Positions 26,353 to 34,966 of a stretch of DNA of 64,000 nucleotides are shown here, piece by piece. A model generated the notes under the pieces. The model saw only the letters and a program-made list of their open reading frames with translations. It was not told where the DNA came from and searched no databases. Source of the DNA: Bacteroidota bacterium (GTDB lineage: Bacteria; Bacteroidota; Bacteroidia; J057; JADKCL01); NCBI GenBank assembly GCA_016718825.1, contig JADKCL010000021.1, forward strand, positions 1 through 64,000, given 5' to 3'. Within the stretch, counting starts at the first letter, position 1, and each line of letters starts with the position of its first letter. Position numbers and translations under genes: made by a program.

Positions 26353-27003
26353 CTAAAATTTAACTCCAAAAAGCAACCCACCAGTCAACGCAACATCACC
26401 ATAGATCGAGAGATGAGATTGGTTGTAAGGTTTCTCCCCATATCTGGCGTAGTGAACCCACCGATGTTCAGTTACTTCGTAAGGTGGTGAATCGTTGACA
26501 AAAGTGTAACTATCAAAGTTTGGAACGTACCCAATCCCCACACTAGGCTCAAGGAAGAAGTTTCCAAACAATAGGTTGTAGCTCAAATTGCAGGTCACAC
26601 CAAGGGAATGATGCCACTCTGGACCAGAAAATCCAGAAAGTTCACGATCCCAGTCACGCCAATGTTGAAACACCAATTCTGGCTTCAAGGCAAACCCCGC
26701 TAAGTTCGAAGCCTTTTCCTTTGAAAGGTAGAACTTTGGCCCGGCTTTGAGAAAGAAGCCTTCGGCTGGCCCGCGCAAGGAATCGATGTTGGGATGGATC
26801 AAAGCTCCGCGCAGTGCTATGGAGACTCGGCCTTTCAGGAAGACTTCCACCTCGCCAGTGATATGGCCTGTAAAGATGCCGCCTACACCAGACTTGATCG
26901 CCCAAGTACCGCCTGTTTCTTGGGCTTGGGCAGACGGACTGCCCCAAAAGCAGAACGCTATCAGGGCGATGATGGGAAGAAAAAGCCTCAATTTTCGATT
27001 CAT
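26353..27003 (-). CDS. Outer-membrane beta-barrel protein
   Basis: 216 residues, signal peptide ending SAQAQ near residue 28. The mature part is a barrel: GVGGIFTGHITGEVEVFLKGRV, GPKFYLSKEK, FFLEPSVGIGYVPNF and the last strand VALTGGLLFGVKF. It is six bases upstream of the M43 protease, so the two are co-transcribed. The pair (barrel plus secreted protease) may be functionally linked, but that is only inferred from spacing. Confidence 0.7.
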   Translation of the reverse strand: MNRKLRLFLPIIALIAFCFWGSPSAQAQETGGTWAIKSGVGGIFTGHITGEVEVFLKGRVSIALRGALIHPNIDSLRGPAEGFFLKAGPKFYLSKEKASNLAGFALKPELVFQHWRDWDRELSGFSGPEWHHSLGVTCNLSYNLLFGNFFLEPSVGIGYVPNFDSYTFVNDSPPYEVTEHRWVHYARYGEKPYNQSHLSIYGDVALTGGLLFGVKF

Positions 27004-27340
27004 TGTAGGTGATAAGGGTGATACTTTGTGCTACGAATATAGCAATTTAATGATCAGTTTGTGCTGGTCTTGAAACAGATTTAGGGAATCTCTGGCCTTT
27101 TGTGGGGACCGACTAGGCGGCTTGATGCGGCCTCGCTTCTTTGAACTTCCAAAAAATCAAGCGAGTACTTTCCAACCCCTTTTTCCTATCTTCGCCCCAA
27201 AGTTTAAAGTTACAAGATTTTCAGAAATGTCCATTGATCGCGGAGAAAGCAAGATAGAGGAACTCATTTGCGAAAAAGTAAATGCGTCACGGCTTTGCGG
27301 TGCTTTCCACGTGAACATCCTGAAGCAAAACTGACCCACC
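27004..27340. other. Intergenic region between divergent genes
   Basis: 337 bases. A near-consensus -7 word TATCTTCG lies at 27187-27194 reading toward the restriction genes. An open stretch from the ATG at 27228 could encode 35 residues (MSIDRGESKIEEL...), but no homology or clear ribosome site supports it. Nothing else is visible. Confidence 0.4.
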
Positions 27341-30229
27341 ATGCTCCATACCATCATCCAAAGCAAGAAAAACGAATGGATTCAGTCGCCGGATTGTGCG
27401 GTTTCATCCTTGCTCAATTACATTCGGGAAAAGGGACAACTCCGAGACACACAGATTGAGGCGATTGAGACGTACCTGTTTCTAAAGATTCAAGGGGAAA
27501 ACAAACCTTTGTGGCAGCTCTTTTCGGAAGGCTTTTTCAAGCATGGCACTGACTTGAACAAGCTCAACATCAATCAAGCTGCTCGGGAATATCTGGAAAA
27601 ACACGTCAACGCCCAGGCCTTGTACGATTTTGCGCGGCAACCCAACGGCAAGGGACAACTGATTCCCAATCTGTCCCAAGCAATCGTCGATCATCCAGAG
27701 ACACTGGACTATGATAGGATCATTCGTGCGATTTTCTACAACGTGAGCTATGCCGACTATCTGATGAGTTTGCCAATGGGAGCGGGCAAAACCTTCCTCA
27801 TGGCGGCCATCATCTATCTGGACCTCTACTTTGCGGACAATGATCCTGACAATAAGGCTTTTGCACACAATTTTCTCGTCCTTGTACCATCTGGCTTAAA
27901 ATCATCGATTATTCCGAGCTTGCGGACGATCCAAAACTTCGATCCGTCATGGGTATTGCCGGAACCGTCGGCAAGCAAGCTTAAGCGTTTGCTCAAATTT
28001 GATGTGCTCGATGAAGCCAAGACCGCAAAGAAAAGCAACAAGGCACGCAATCCGAATGCGCAGAAAGTAAATGCTTGCCTTCCCAATCCGTTTGGGCAAG
28101 TCTTTGTGGTCAATGCTGAGAAAGTCGTCTTGGAGAGCTTCAAATTTGATGCACAGCTTCAATTGGCGTTGGACGAAGAGGAAAAGGACACCACCAATGA
28201 CCTCAAGCGCTTGTTTGGGCAGATTCCCAACATGTCGATTCTGATCGATGAGGTGCATCATGCCGCAAGTGACGACATCAAACTCCGCCAAGCAGTCAAC
28301 TATTGGCAGAGCAAAGGAAATATCACCACTGTCTTGGGCTTTTCAGGTACGCCTTACCTTTCTTCGGCTGAGACCATTCCCGTAGGTGACTTTGCCTTCA
28401 AATTTGCGCAGATCACCAATACCGTATATTTCTATCCCTTGGTGACTGCCATCAGGAAGTTTTTAAAATCACCGACGGTGAGGGTGGCGGAAAGCTTGGA
28501 CAGGTTGCAGATTATCGAGCAGGGCATCCGGGACTTTGACGGGCAGTACAAAACCAAACGGTATGGCAATGGCACCATTGCCAAGATTGCCATCTATTGC
28601 AGTAACATTGAGGTGCTAGAGGAGGAAATTTATCCCTTCCTCACGGGCACCATGCAGATTGATCCCTCTGAGATTCTGAAATATCATGGGGGCAATGCGA
28701 CCTACAAATTGCCCAAAGAAAATGAGCTGGAGTTTAGGTCACTCGACCTTCCTATTTCGCGGAAACAGTACATTTTGTTGGTGCAGGTGGGCAAGGAAGG
28801 CTGGGATTGTCCAAGCCTGACGGGGGTTGTCCTGTCTCAGAAAGGCGACTGTCCGCAGAATATGGTTTTGCAAACTTCTTGCCGATGCCTCAGACAAGTG
28901 GACAAAAATAGCCAAGAAACTGCACTGATTTGGCTCAACAAGGAGAATGCGCAAACGCTCAATGACCAACTCAAGAAGGAGCAAGAAACAAGCATTCAGG
29001 AGCTGAATGGTCTCAAAAAAGTTCCAATCACGGATTTGGTGATGCGTGTTTCTCGTATGGACTATTTGAACTTACCAACGGTCGATTTTTACCAGCTCAA
29101 GGTGACTTATCAGGCCATCGAAGAGGCCGCGGATCCACAAACGGCGGCAAAACTCAAGAAACTGCGTACCAATCTGGACAGTTACAAGTCCAATGCCTCG
29201 GTGAGTAGCAGTGAATTGATGCATATCGGCGAGGGCGACATTGCCATTTTGGGTGAATCTGGGAATGAAACTGCAAACTTCAATCAGTGGAAGTTTGCGA
29301 TCTGTAGGGAAAGTTTAAGCACGTTGGGCTTGGATGCGTTGTTGCCCTATGAATCCACGTTGAAAGCTATTTTCCAGTCCATCACGTTTGATCAGGAAGG
29401 GAAAAAAGTATTTGATGACCGCTATGACCGTGCGGCGATTGCCTCCAAGATCAGGCTTGCTTTTGTGACATCTCGGGAGTTGGAAACAAAAAAGGAGGTG
29501 GTGCCACAAGCAGCGAGTTTGCTGATCGTGGAAAATCTGGATGCCGTCGAACGCAACCCCAATTTGTTTCCCAATGATGCCGATGTTGCAAAAATATTGA
29601 GTCTTGATCCCCACGGTGTTGCGGTTGAACGCAGCGAGGCTGAAATCTTGCAGGCCTATGACATGATGAAGCAGGCAATCTTGGATTCAAATCCAGCAAT
29701 GGCAGCTTGGGTCCCAACGCTCGATGCCTTCCGCGCACAAAATCAGCTCACGCCCGTAATCGCCAACAAAGACAGCAGCTTCCATTATTTGCCGTACAAT
29801 TTCAAGGCAAGCACCTTTGAAATGTTGATGCTTCAAAGAGCCTTAGCTTTGGAGGAGTTCAAGCAACGTGGACTCGAAATCTATTACAATGGCGAGCGTG
29901 GCCTGACAGGTTTTGTGATTCATTGTTTCGCCAAGGAAGGCCGCTACTGGAAAAACATCGGCAAATACACCGCCGACTTTCTCATCATACAACGCAAGGC
30001 CAAGGACAAGATTCACAAGGCCCTGATTTTGGAAACCAAGGGCGCAGGCTATGCCAATGATCCTGTGTTTATTCGGAAGAAAAAATTCTTGGAGACGACC
30101 TTTATTGAGGAGAACAAAGCCAATTTTGGCTACAAGCGTTTTGACTTTTTGTATTTGGAAGACAGCAATGATCTGTCTACGAACGTTTTACAACTCAATT
30201 CCCGCATTACGCAATTTTTCAACGACTGA
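27341..30229 (+). CDS. res: Type III restriction enzyme, Res (helicase-nuclease) subunit
   Basis: 962 residues, cytoplasmic. It is the ATP-dependent translocase/endonuclease of a type III restriction system. Walker A is G147-A-G-K150-T, and Walker B/DEAH is D303-E-V-H306, followed by the motif III-like GFSGTPY. Superfamily 2 helicase motifs continue with VGKEGWDCPSLTGVVLSQ and a QTSCRCLRQVD arginine-finger-like motif VI. The C-terminal nuclease of PD-(D/E)xK type shows D879 and E898-T-K900-G. All catalytic residues look intact. It precedes mod by two bases; most classical type III systems have mod first. A relic of another Res C-terminus lies after mod. Confidence 0.9.
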   Translation: MLHTIIQSKKNEWIQSPDCAVSSLLNYIREKGQLRDTQIEAIETYLFLKIQGENKPLWQLFSEGFFKHGTDLNKLNINQAAREYLEKHVNAQALYDFARQPNGKGQLIPNLSQAIVDHPETLDYDRIIRAIFYNVSYADYLMSLPMGAGKTFLMAAIIYLDLYFADNDPDNKAFAHNFLVLVPSGLKSSIIPSLRTIQNFDPSWVLPEPSASKLKRLLKFDVLDEAKTAKKSNKARNPNAQKVNACLPNPFGQVFVVNAEKVVLESFKFDAQLQLALDEEEKDTTNDLKRLFGQIPNMSILIDEVHHAASDDIKLRQAVNYWQSKGNITTVLGFSGTPYLSSAETIPVGDFAFKFAQITNTVYFYPLVTAIRKFLKSPTVRVAESLDRLQIIEQGIRDFDGQYKTKRYGNGTIAKIAIYCSNIEVLEEEIYPFLTGTMQIDPSEILKYHGGNATYKLPKENELEFRSLDLPISRKQYILLVQVGKEGWDCPSLTGVVLSQKGDCPQNMVLQTSCRCLRQVDKNSQETALIWLNKENAQTLNDQLKKEQETSIQELNGLKKVPITDLVMRVSRMDYLNLPTVDFYQLKVTYQAIEEAADPQTAAKLKKLRTNLDSYKSNASVSSSELMHIGEGDIAILGESGNETANFNQWKFAICRESLSTLGLDALLPYESTLKAIFQSITFDQEGKKVFDDRYDRAAIASKIRLAFVTSRELETKKEVVPQAASLLIVENLDAVERNPNLFPNDADVAKILSLDPHGVAVERSEAEILQAYDMMKQAILDSNPAMAAWVPTLDAFRAQNQLTPVIANKDSSFHYLPYNFKASTFEMLMLQRALALEEFKQRGLEIYYNGERGLTGFVIHCFAKEGRYWKNIGKYTADFLIIQRKAKDKIHKALILETKGAGYANDPVFIRKKKFLETTFIEENKANFGYKRFDFLYLEDSNDLSTNVLQLNSRITQFFND

Positions 30230-30231
30230 TT

Positions 30232-32097
30232 ATGCCACTTCGTTATATACCCTACGTACCCAATACCATCGAGGGCCAAGCGATCCTCGACAACATCACG
30301 CGTACGCAGCGGCTGTTGCGCTACCGTGACAGCGACAAAGTCGTGCAGCGGATATTGCGGGGCATGCCCTACTATGAGGTGACACCTGTGGAGGCCGTGG
30401 GTGAGCCTTCCGAGAATCTGGTCATCCGTGGGGAATGCGTCTCGGCTTGTGCTTACCTGAAAGACAAGGGGATTGAGGTGGATTTGGTGTATATTGATCC
30501 ACCGTTTGCGAGTGGAGCGGATTATGCGAAGAATGTTTACATCCGAAAAAGTCCAAAATTAGCGGAAAAGATTGCCGCCGCTGAACAAGAAATGGATAAT
30601 GATGAATTAAGAGCATTTGAAGAAAAAATGTACGGCGATATCTGGGACAAAGAGAAGTACCTGAATTGGATGTACGAAAACCTCATTGCCATTCGAAGTG
30701 TCATGAGTGATACTGCAAGCATCTATGTTCATCTTGATTCAAAAATTGGGCATTATGTCAAGATCTTATTAGATGAAGTTTTCGGCGAAAGTAATTTTAA
30801 AAATAATATTGTTTGGTGCTACTTTGGCTTCAAAAGGAATACCACCAAAAAATTTCCTCAAAAACACGATGATATATACTATTACGTAAAAAATGATGAT
30901 AACTATACCTGGAATACTCAATTAAGACCGCATAGCGAACAGTATTTGGATAGATTTAAAGTTGATGAGAATGGCAAACGCTATAGAGACGATGTTAATC
31001 CAACTGGTGGTGGTTCAAGAGTTATTTATGAATCCGATGGAGATATTGTTGAATCATTCTGGAATGATATACCTCCAGTAAATCCAGTAGCAAATGAACG
31101 ACAAGATTATTCAACACAAAAGCCAGAAGCACTATTACAACGAATTATCAAAGCAAGCAGTAATGAAAAAATGCTAGTCGCCGACTTCTTCGGCGGGAGC
31201 GGCGTCACCGCAAAGGTAGCCCACGACCTTGGTCGTCGATTCATCCACTCAGATGTTGGTATCAACAGCATCCAAACTGTTCGTGACCGCCTGCTAGAGG
31301 CCAAGGCTTCCTTTCAAATTTTGGAAGTTCAAGATGGGGTGAGCCTCTTCCGCAATCCGCAGCAGACTATGGATAAGCTCGCAAAATTCATCCCTGGCTT
31401 GCAACGCAACACGGCAGGCTTGAGCAAGTTTTGGTTTGGGGCGATCCTCGATACGAAAACAGGCACCATCCCCGTTTATGTCCCTGACCTGATCAATAGC
31501 CAAGAAAAGTGTCTGGACATTCCCGCCATGAATAGGATCATCAATCAAGAGCTCCAAAACCTGAGCTTTGATGCCAAGCGTGTGATTGTCTATTATATCG
31601 ACATCGACGACCGCGAAGGCTTGGAAAAATTCATCCGTGACAACAACGCCACAGAAACCGAGGTAGAGCTTCGTGACCTCAAAAACCTCTTGCACGAAGT
31701 CGTGATCGAAGACATCGTGAAGTTGGAAATCAAAGCATCTGAGGAGAGCCATGAAACGACCGTGACCCAGTTCATCAGCGATCGCCTGATCCAGAAGATT
31801 CACGATTTCAATGAAAAAGGCAATCTCCAATCCATCAAGAAAGGAAAGAAGTTTGACCCCATCACCATCAGTGAAGAAGGTTTGGAACTCATCGAGTTGA
31901 TCGCCGTCGATTGTCAAAATGCCGAAGGCCCATGGAAAAGCACCACGGAAATCAAAATCGACAAACTCGGGTATGTCATCGTTGATGGGGTGAAATCCAA
32001 GAACTTTTGGGACGGGAAGATCCTATCTCCGACGAAACCGCTACGCATCAAGGTTAGAAATATCAGTGGGGATGAGACGATTGTGAAGGTTTCTTGA
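30232..32097 (+). CDS. mod: Type III DNA methyltransferase, Mod subunit, with mosaic central region
   Basis: 621 residues. It is an SAM-dependent amino-methyltransferase that gives the system its sequence specificity. Motif IV DPPF starts at D89 and motif I (DFFGGSG) at 318-324. The order IV before I places it in the beta group with type III Mod proteins. The region between these motifs, where the target-recognition domain is expected, is far more AT-rich than both ends, suggesting it was swapped in by recombination. The long C-terminal part (370-621) is probably the Res-contact/dimer region. It starts two bases after Res, so the pair is one transcription unit. Confidence 0.9.
   Translation: MPLRYIPYVPNTIEGQAILDNITRTQRLLRYRDSDKVVQRILRGMPYYEVTPVEAVGEPSENLVIRGECVSACAYLKDKGIEVDLVYIDPPFASGADYAKNVYIRKSPKLAEKIAAAEQEMDNDELRAFEEKMYGDIWDKEKYLNWMYENLIAIRSVMSDTASIYVHLDSKIGHYVKILLDEVFGESNFKNNIVWCYFGFKRNTTKKFPQKHDDIYYYVKNDDNYTWNTQLRPHSEQYLDRFKVDENGKRYRDDVNPTGGGSRVIYESDGDIVESFWNDIPPVNPVANERQDYSTQKPEALLQRIIKASSNEKMLVADFFGGSGVTAKVAHDLGRRFIHSDVGINSIQTVRDRLLEAKASFQILEVQDGVSLFRNPQQTMDKLAKFIPGLQRNTAGLSKFWFGAILDTKTGTIPVYVPDLINSQEKCLDIPAMNRIINQELQNLSFDAKRVIVYYIDIDDREGLEKFIRDNNATETEVELRDLKNLLHEVVIEDIVKLEIKASEESHETTVTQFISDRLIQKIHDFNEKGNLQSIKKGKKFDPITISEEGLELIELIAVDCQNAEGPWKSTTEIKIDKLGYVIVDGVKSKNFWDGKILSPTKPLRIKVRNISGDETIVKVS
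30540..31175 (+). other. AT-rich recombinant segment inside mod
   Basis: My hand count gives 34 G/C in 120 bases (28%) at 30781-30900 and 31 in 60 (52%) at 31321-31380. The change back to high GC is abrupt near 31175, just before the DFFGGSG motif. Codon choice changes too (AAA, AAT, GAT, ATA-rich). The segment spans the expected target-recognition domain. Confidence 0.75.
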
Positions 32098-32295
32098 TGT
32101 TTTGGCACCGTGATTTTGCTAGAACCCAGAAGTGAGCATCTGAACAACCCCTCCAATCTCAACAAGGGTCACTTAGGAAACAAGTTTCATGAGCTTGCCG
32201 GGGATAAGTTCAAGTACATCATGGTGTTTGAGCGGAATCCGATTGACGGGGCGTGGACTGTGGATGCCGTGAAGCGGATGGTGGGGATGTTGTGA
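32098..32295 (+). pseudogene. Relic of the C-terminus of another type III Res subunit
   Basis: Directly after the mod stop codon, in the same frame, the DNA reads ILLEPRSEHLNNPSNLNKG, then LGNKFHELAGDKFKYIMVFERNPIDGAWTVDAVKRM and a stop. This is the pattern of a Res C-terminal nuclease end (ILLETKGxHL.N...K...LG.KW.ELAG.KF.Y.MVF..NPI.GA). The catalytic ETK is changed to EPR. There is no start or helicase part. It suggests an ancestral mod-res order whose res was lost, with the present res lying upstream. Confidence 0.55.
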
Positions 32296-32348
32296 GGGGG
32301 GATTGGATTCATGCTGTGATCACCTGCATATTGTGTTTACTACTCTCG

Positions 32349-32533
32349 TCGGCGCAGTCAAAGGCTTCGCAGTAGCGGGATGGGGACAATACTACGGCAC
32401 CAACCACAGCTTCATCGAATATGGCGTCGGCGCAGCCTACAGCGTCAAACAATGGGATTTTTCGCTGACCGTGAGCAATTGGGACCGCGTGGTGTACTTG
32501 AGCCCAGGCGTGACGTTTAATTTTGCGTTGTGA
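32349..32533 (+). pseudogene. 3'-end copy of the 5131-5592 gene (copy 2)
   Basis: 185 bases align without gaps to 5408-5592. The encoded 61 residues are identical. The seven base differences are all in third codon positions and all synonymous, and all lie in the last 100 bases. There is no signal peptide or start of its own, so it is a truncated gene. It starts abruptly after unrelated sequence at 32348. Confidence 0.92.
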
Positions 32534-32938
32534 TAAAGGGCGTTCTGGGACTGGTTCTGCGCCATTGCAGTTTTGTATTCTCAGAATACAACAATATTGT
32601 TTAATTAACTTTTGAAGGACCATCACAATCGGTCCCCTCATCTCATGACCGACCATTCCCCTTTGTGAGTCAGCTAGGCAGGGTGAACATGGTAATCCTG
32701 ATTCGCTGCGCTCGGTGTATCGACACCACATTCAGCAGAAAATTCCGCAAAACGTTTCTCTCAGCACCATATAAAACAAACGCTTGGAGAGGGCTGACCC
32801 GCCTATCAGAGGTAGTAGCGGAAGATTTGTGCGTGGTTGGCATGAAGATGTGGAAACGGATCATTTACATGCATTGTAAATCTCAACAATGTCGGGTATA
32901 TTTATCTGTTTTTTCACCCTTTATCAACTAGAAGGTCT
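32534..32938. other. Intergenic region before the toxin-like gene
   Basis: 405 bases without a convincing gene. An open frame at 32665-32931 has no recognisable domain, no clear start and an odd Cys/Arg-rich composition, so I do not call it. An AT-rich tract at 32575-32625 may hold a promoter for the gene at 32939. Confidence 0.4.
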
Positions 32939-34309
32939 ATGTCAGAGCCAGTTACCCCTCAAAAGCAAAATGTCTCCAAAACTCCCAGTGGTTTTGATGG
33001 CATGGAATCCGAAGGTCAAGAAAGCCTAGGTAATAGTTTCAAAAGCCCGCCCGCATTCAGCTTATCCGCATCTCCCGTGCAGGCCAAAGTCGGGGGTGGC
33101 AATGCTGCTCCGATCCAGCGTGCAGTCAACGATCCCATCACAGAGCCATACATGGTCGAAGGGCAATCGATTCTGTCGTATGCCCAACTTTCTTGGTGGA
33201 TTTTCACCTGTAAAAACCGCCTGGAAAACCTTCAAACGGAGATCACGACAGCTGCATTGGGTGTGCCTGATACGATACCCACGGCGATCACGCATGCACA
33301 GGAGTTGATTGACCTCTTCATCGGGGGAGGTGAAGAAGCGATCACAGAAGGCATCCGCGAAGACGCGCAAGCATGGGCTACGCAGTTCAGCAGGGCCATG
33401 ATCGCGGGCAACGCTGCGATTGCTGCCAAGGCACAACGCGACCTGCGCGAAGCCAACGAGCGTTTTAGAGCACAGCAACGCGACCTTACGGAAAACGTGA
33501 TCCCTGCATTGCGCGAGCGGCAACGGTCGGCATTCCGCTCAGACGAAAGCAGCGCCCTTGCGCAGACCGCAGATACGATTATGACCGCCGTGGATTGCGG
33601 ATTGACCCTAGAGTCAGTGATCCTAGCAATCGGGGAGGAACGCGCTGCCTTGGAAAATGTGCGCAACTTCGCCGCGGGACGCACCGGCCTTTATGTGGAG
33701 GCGAATACACGACTCCCAGGCATCATGCATGTAATCACCCGTGTGAACCAAGCCTACGCAGCCTTCCAACTGCTTCGGACTGGCATGCAACTCCTTTCTG
33801 GTAGCACCACAGAACTCGGTGCTGCGAGCAATGGCGTCAGTGCCATGGCCACCATTTACAGTGCCGGTGGCACATTGTTGGGTGCTTCAGCAGGCATCAC
33901 CCTGTACGCCAACTTGTACATTGGTCCAATGGTGAGCGCCTGCTTGGTCATGATCGACCGCATCGCAGATATGCGATCGCGTACCCACAACCGTGGCATG
34001 ATCGCCCTAGGACATTACGACAGCGTAAATTGGCTCATCGAGCCAGGCGGAAGGGCCATGTTTGACTACATGTTGCGCGTCATGCATGCAGATGGAGAAT
34101 CTGATACCCCTGCACCGACCGGCAGCGCCGCTGAGTATTTCCTGAGCCAACGTGGCAAATTCAATGCAGGCGTTCGCAGCGGCGAGATGCCAGTCGATGG
34201 CTGGATTTGGAGGGAAATCAACAGTGAAAGCTTCAAACGCTGGGTTTTCAACCGCCGTCAGGACGTCTGGGGAATGCTCTACGGCGCGATGGATGTGCCC
34301 CGCGCGTAG
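32939..34309 (+). CDS. Putative effector/toxin-like protein with 'SPVQAK...PIQR' leader
   Basis: 456 residues, function unknown. The N-terminus (1-65) is disordered and carries FSLSASPVQAK and APIQRAV. That style is seen at the start of large Bacteroidota proteins linked to extracellular contractile injection systems (the DUF4157 group). No HExxH peptidase is present here. Residues 70-245 are amphipathic, partly coiled-coil helices. About 290-335 is a hydrophobic, glycine/alanine-rich stretch (MATIYSAGGTLLGASAGITLYANLYIGPM) that could insert in a membrane. The C-terminal 100 residues are compact, with WLIEPGGRAMFDYMLRVMH and a Trp-rich end. It is flanked by direct repeats of another gene's 3' end. 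There is no obvious immunity gene. Confidence 0.5.
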   Translation: MSEPVTPQKQNVSKTPSGFDGMESEGQESLGNSFKSPPAFSLSASPVQAKVGGGNAAPIQRAVNDPITEPYMVEGQSILSYAQLSWWIFTCKNRLENLQTEITTAALGVPDTIPTAITHAQELIDLFIGGGEEAITEGIREDAQAWATQFSRAMIAGNAAIAAKAQRDLREANERFRAQQRDLTENVIPALRERQRSAFRSDESSALAQTADTIMTAVDCGLTLESVILAIGEERAALENVRNFAAGRTGLYVEANTRLPGIMHVITRVNQAYAAFQLLRTGMQLLSGSTTELGAASNGVSAMATIYSAGGTLLGASAGITLYANLYIGPMVSACLVMIDRIADMRSRTHNRGMIALGHYDSVNWLIEPGGRAMFDYMLRVMHADGESDTPAPTGSAAEYFLSQRGKFNAGVRSGEMPVDGWIWREINSESFKRWVFNRRQDVWGMLYGAMDVPRA

Positions 34310-34413
34310 GCGCAGCCTACAGCGCCTAGCAATGTGATTCTTCCTTCATGGTGAGCATCTGGGACTGAGTGGTGTACCTGACACCTGCGGTTACGCTTAA
34401 TTATGCCTTGTAG
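34306..34413 (+). pseudogene. Degenerate 3'-end copy of the 5131-5592 gene (copy 3)
   Basis: 108 bases align without gaps to 5485-5592 and to copy 2. By my count 27 bases differ from copy 2 (75% identity). The frame has two internal stops (TAG, TGA) but keeps V-G-A-A-Y-S, V-V-Y-L and a terminal stop. The toxin-like gene's own stop TAG (34307-34309) lies within the first four bases of the copy, so the junction is exact. Confidence 0.85.
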
Positions 34414-34513
34414 GGCTGCCATGAGCCTCCGGATTTTCGACTGCTGATTTCAACGAGGTGATAGTGTTATCATTCCCTTTGATCACTCCTGCTAAGTATC
34501 AATTACTGCACTA

Positions 34514-34735
34514 TCAATCCGAACAACTTCCGCAGCTGAATCGCCGTGCTTTTACCTCCATCCAATAAGTCCCAGCCTCAAGCGCCCTGATGTCAAACGC
34601 AGTGGCACGCTCACCAACGCAACCATCGGTGCCGGTCACGCTCAAAGCATAAGTCCCATCGGATAACCTTTCACATTCGCCCCAAATATTGCGCAGAATT
34701 GAAAAGTCACCGGTAGTTGCTCCAAGCCTGCGTCG
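34514..34735 (-). pseudogene. Remnant of a T9SS surface protein C-terminus
   Basis: On the minus strand, one frame reads GATTGDFSILRNIWGECE, then RLSDGTYALSVTGTDGCVGE (a SprB/PKD-like repeat end) and FDIRALEAGTYWMEVKA (a sorting-domain-like segment) before a stop at 34514. There is no start, and frames change upstream. It looks like the broken end of an adhesin gene. The rest of 34414-34966 shows nothing recognisable. Confidence 0.5.
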
Positions 34736-34966
34736 CGGAGAGCACGTTGCCCGACAGCGTAACTTTTAGCCCATGCACACTGTGGCTTAGCTTTCTGCAT
34801 GAGGGGCCAAGAATTGCTCACCTTCTCCCTGAATTGGTCGGGTGACCATGTGGATGAAGTATTCGAATCACCGCCATTGCCAAAGGCATTGCTTTCTGAG
34901 AATGGAGGCAGCGAACGGCCCGTGGGCCACGAAAGTGCAACTGCAATCATGACGGCTGAATGATGG

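Noticed and set aside
32665..32931. 88-codon frame before the toxin-like gene
   Set aside because: Cys/Arg-rich translation without domain, and no convincing start. It lies in an island of fragments.
32349..34413. att sites of an integrative element
   Set aside because: The direct repeats are gene 3' ends, but no integrase, tRNA target or excisionase is present, so I describe them as recombination repeats only.
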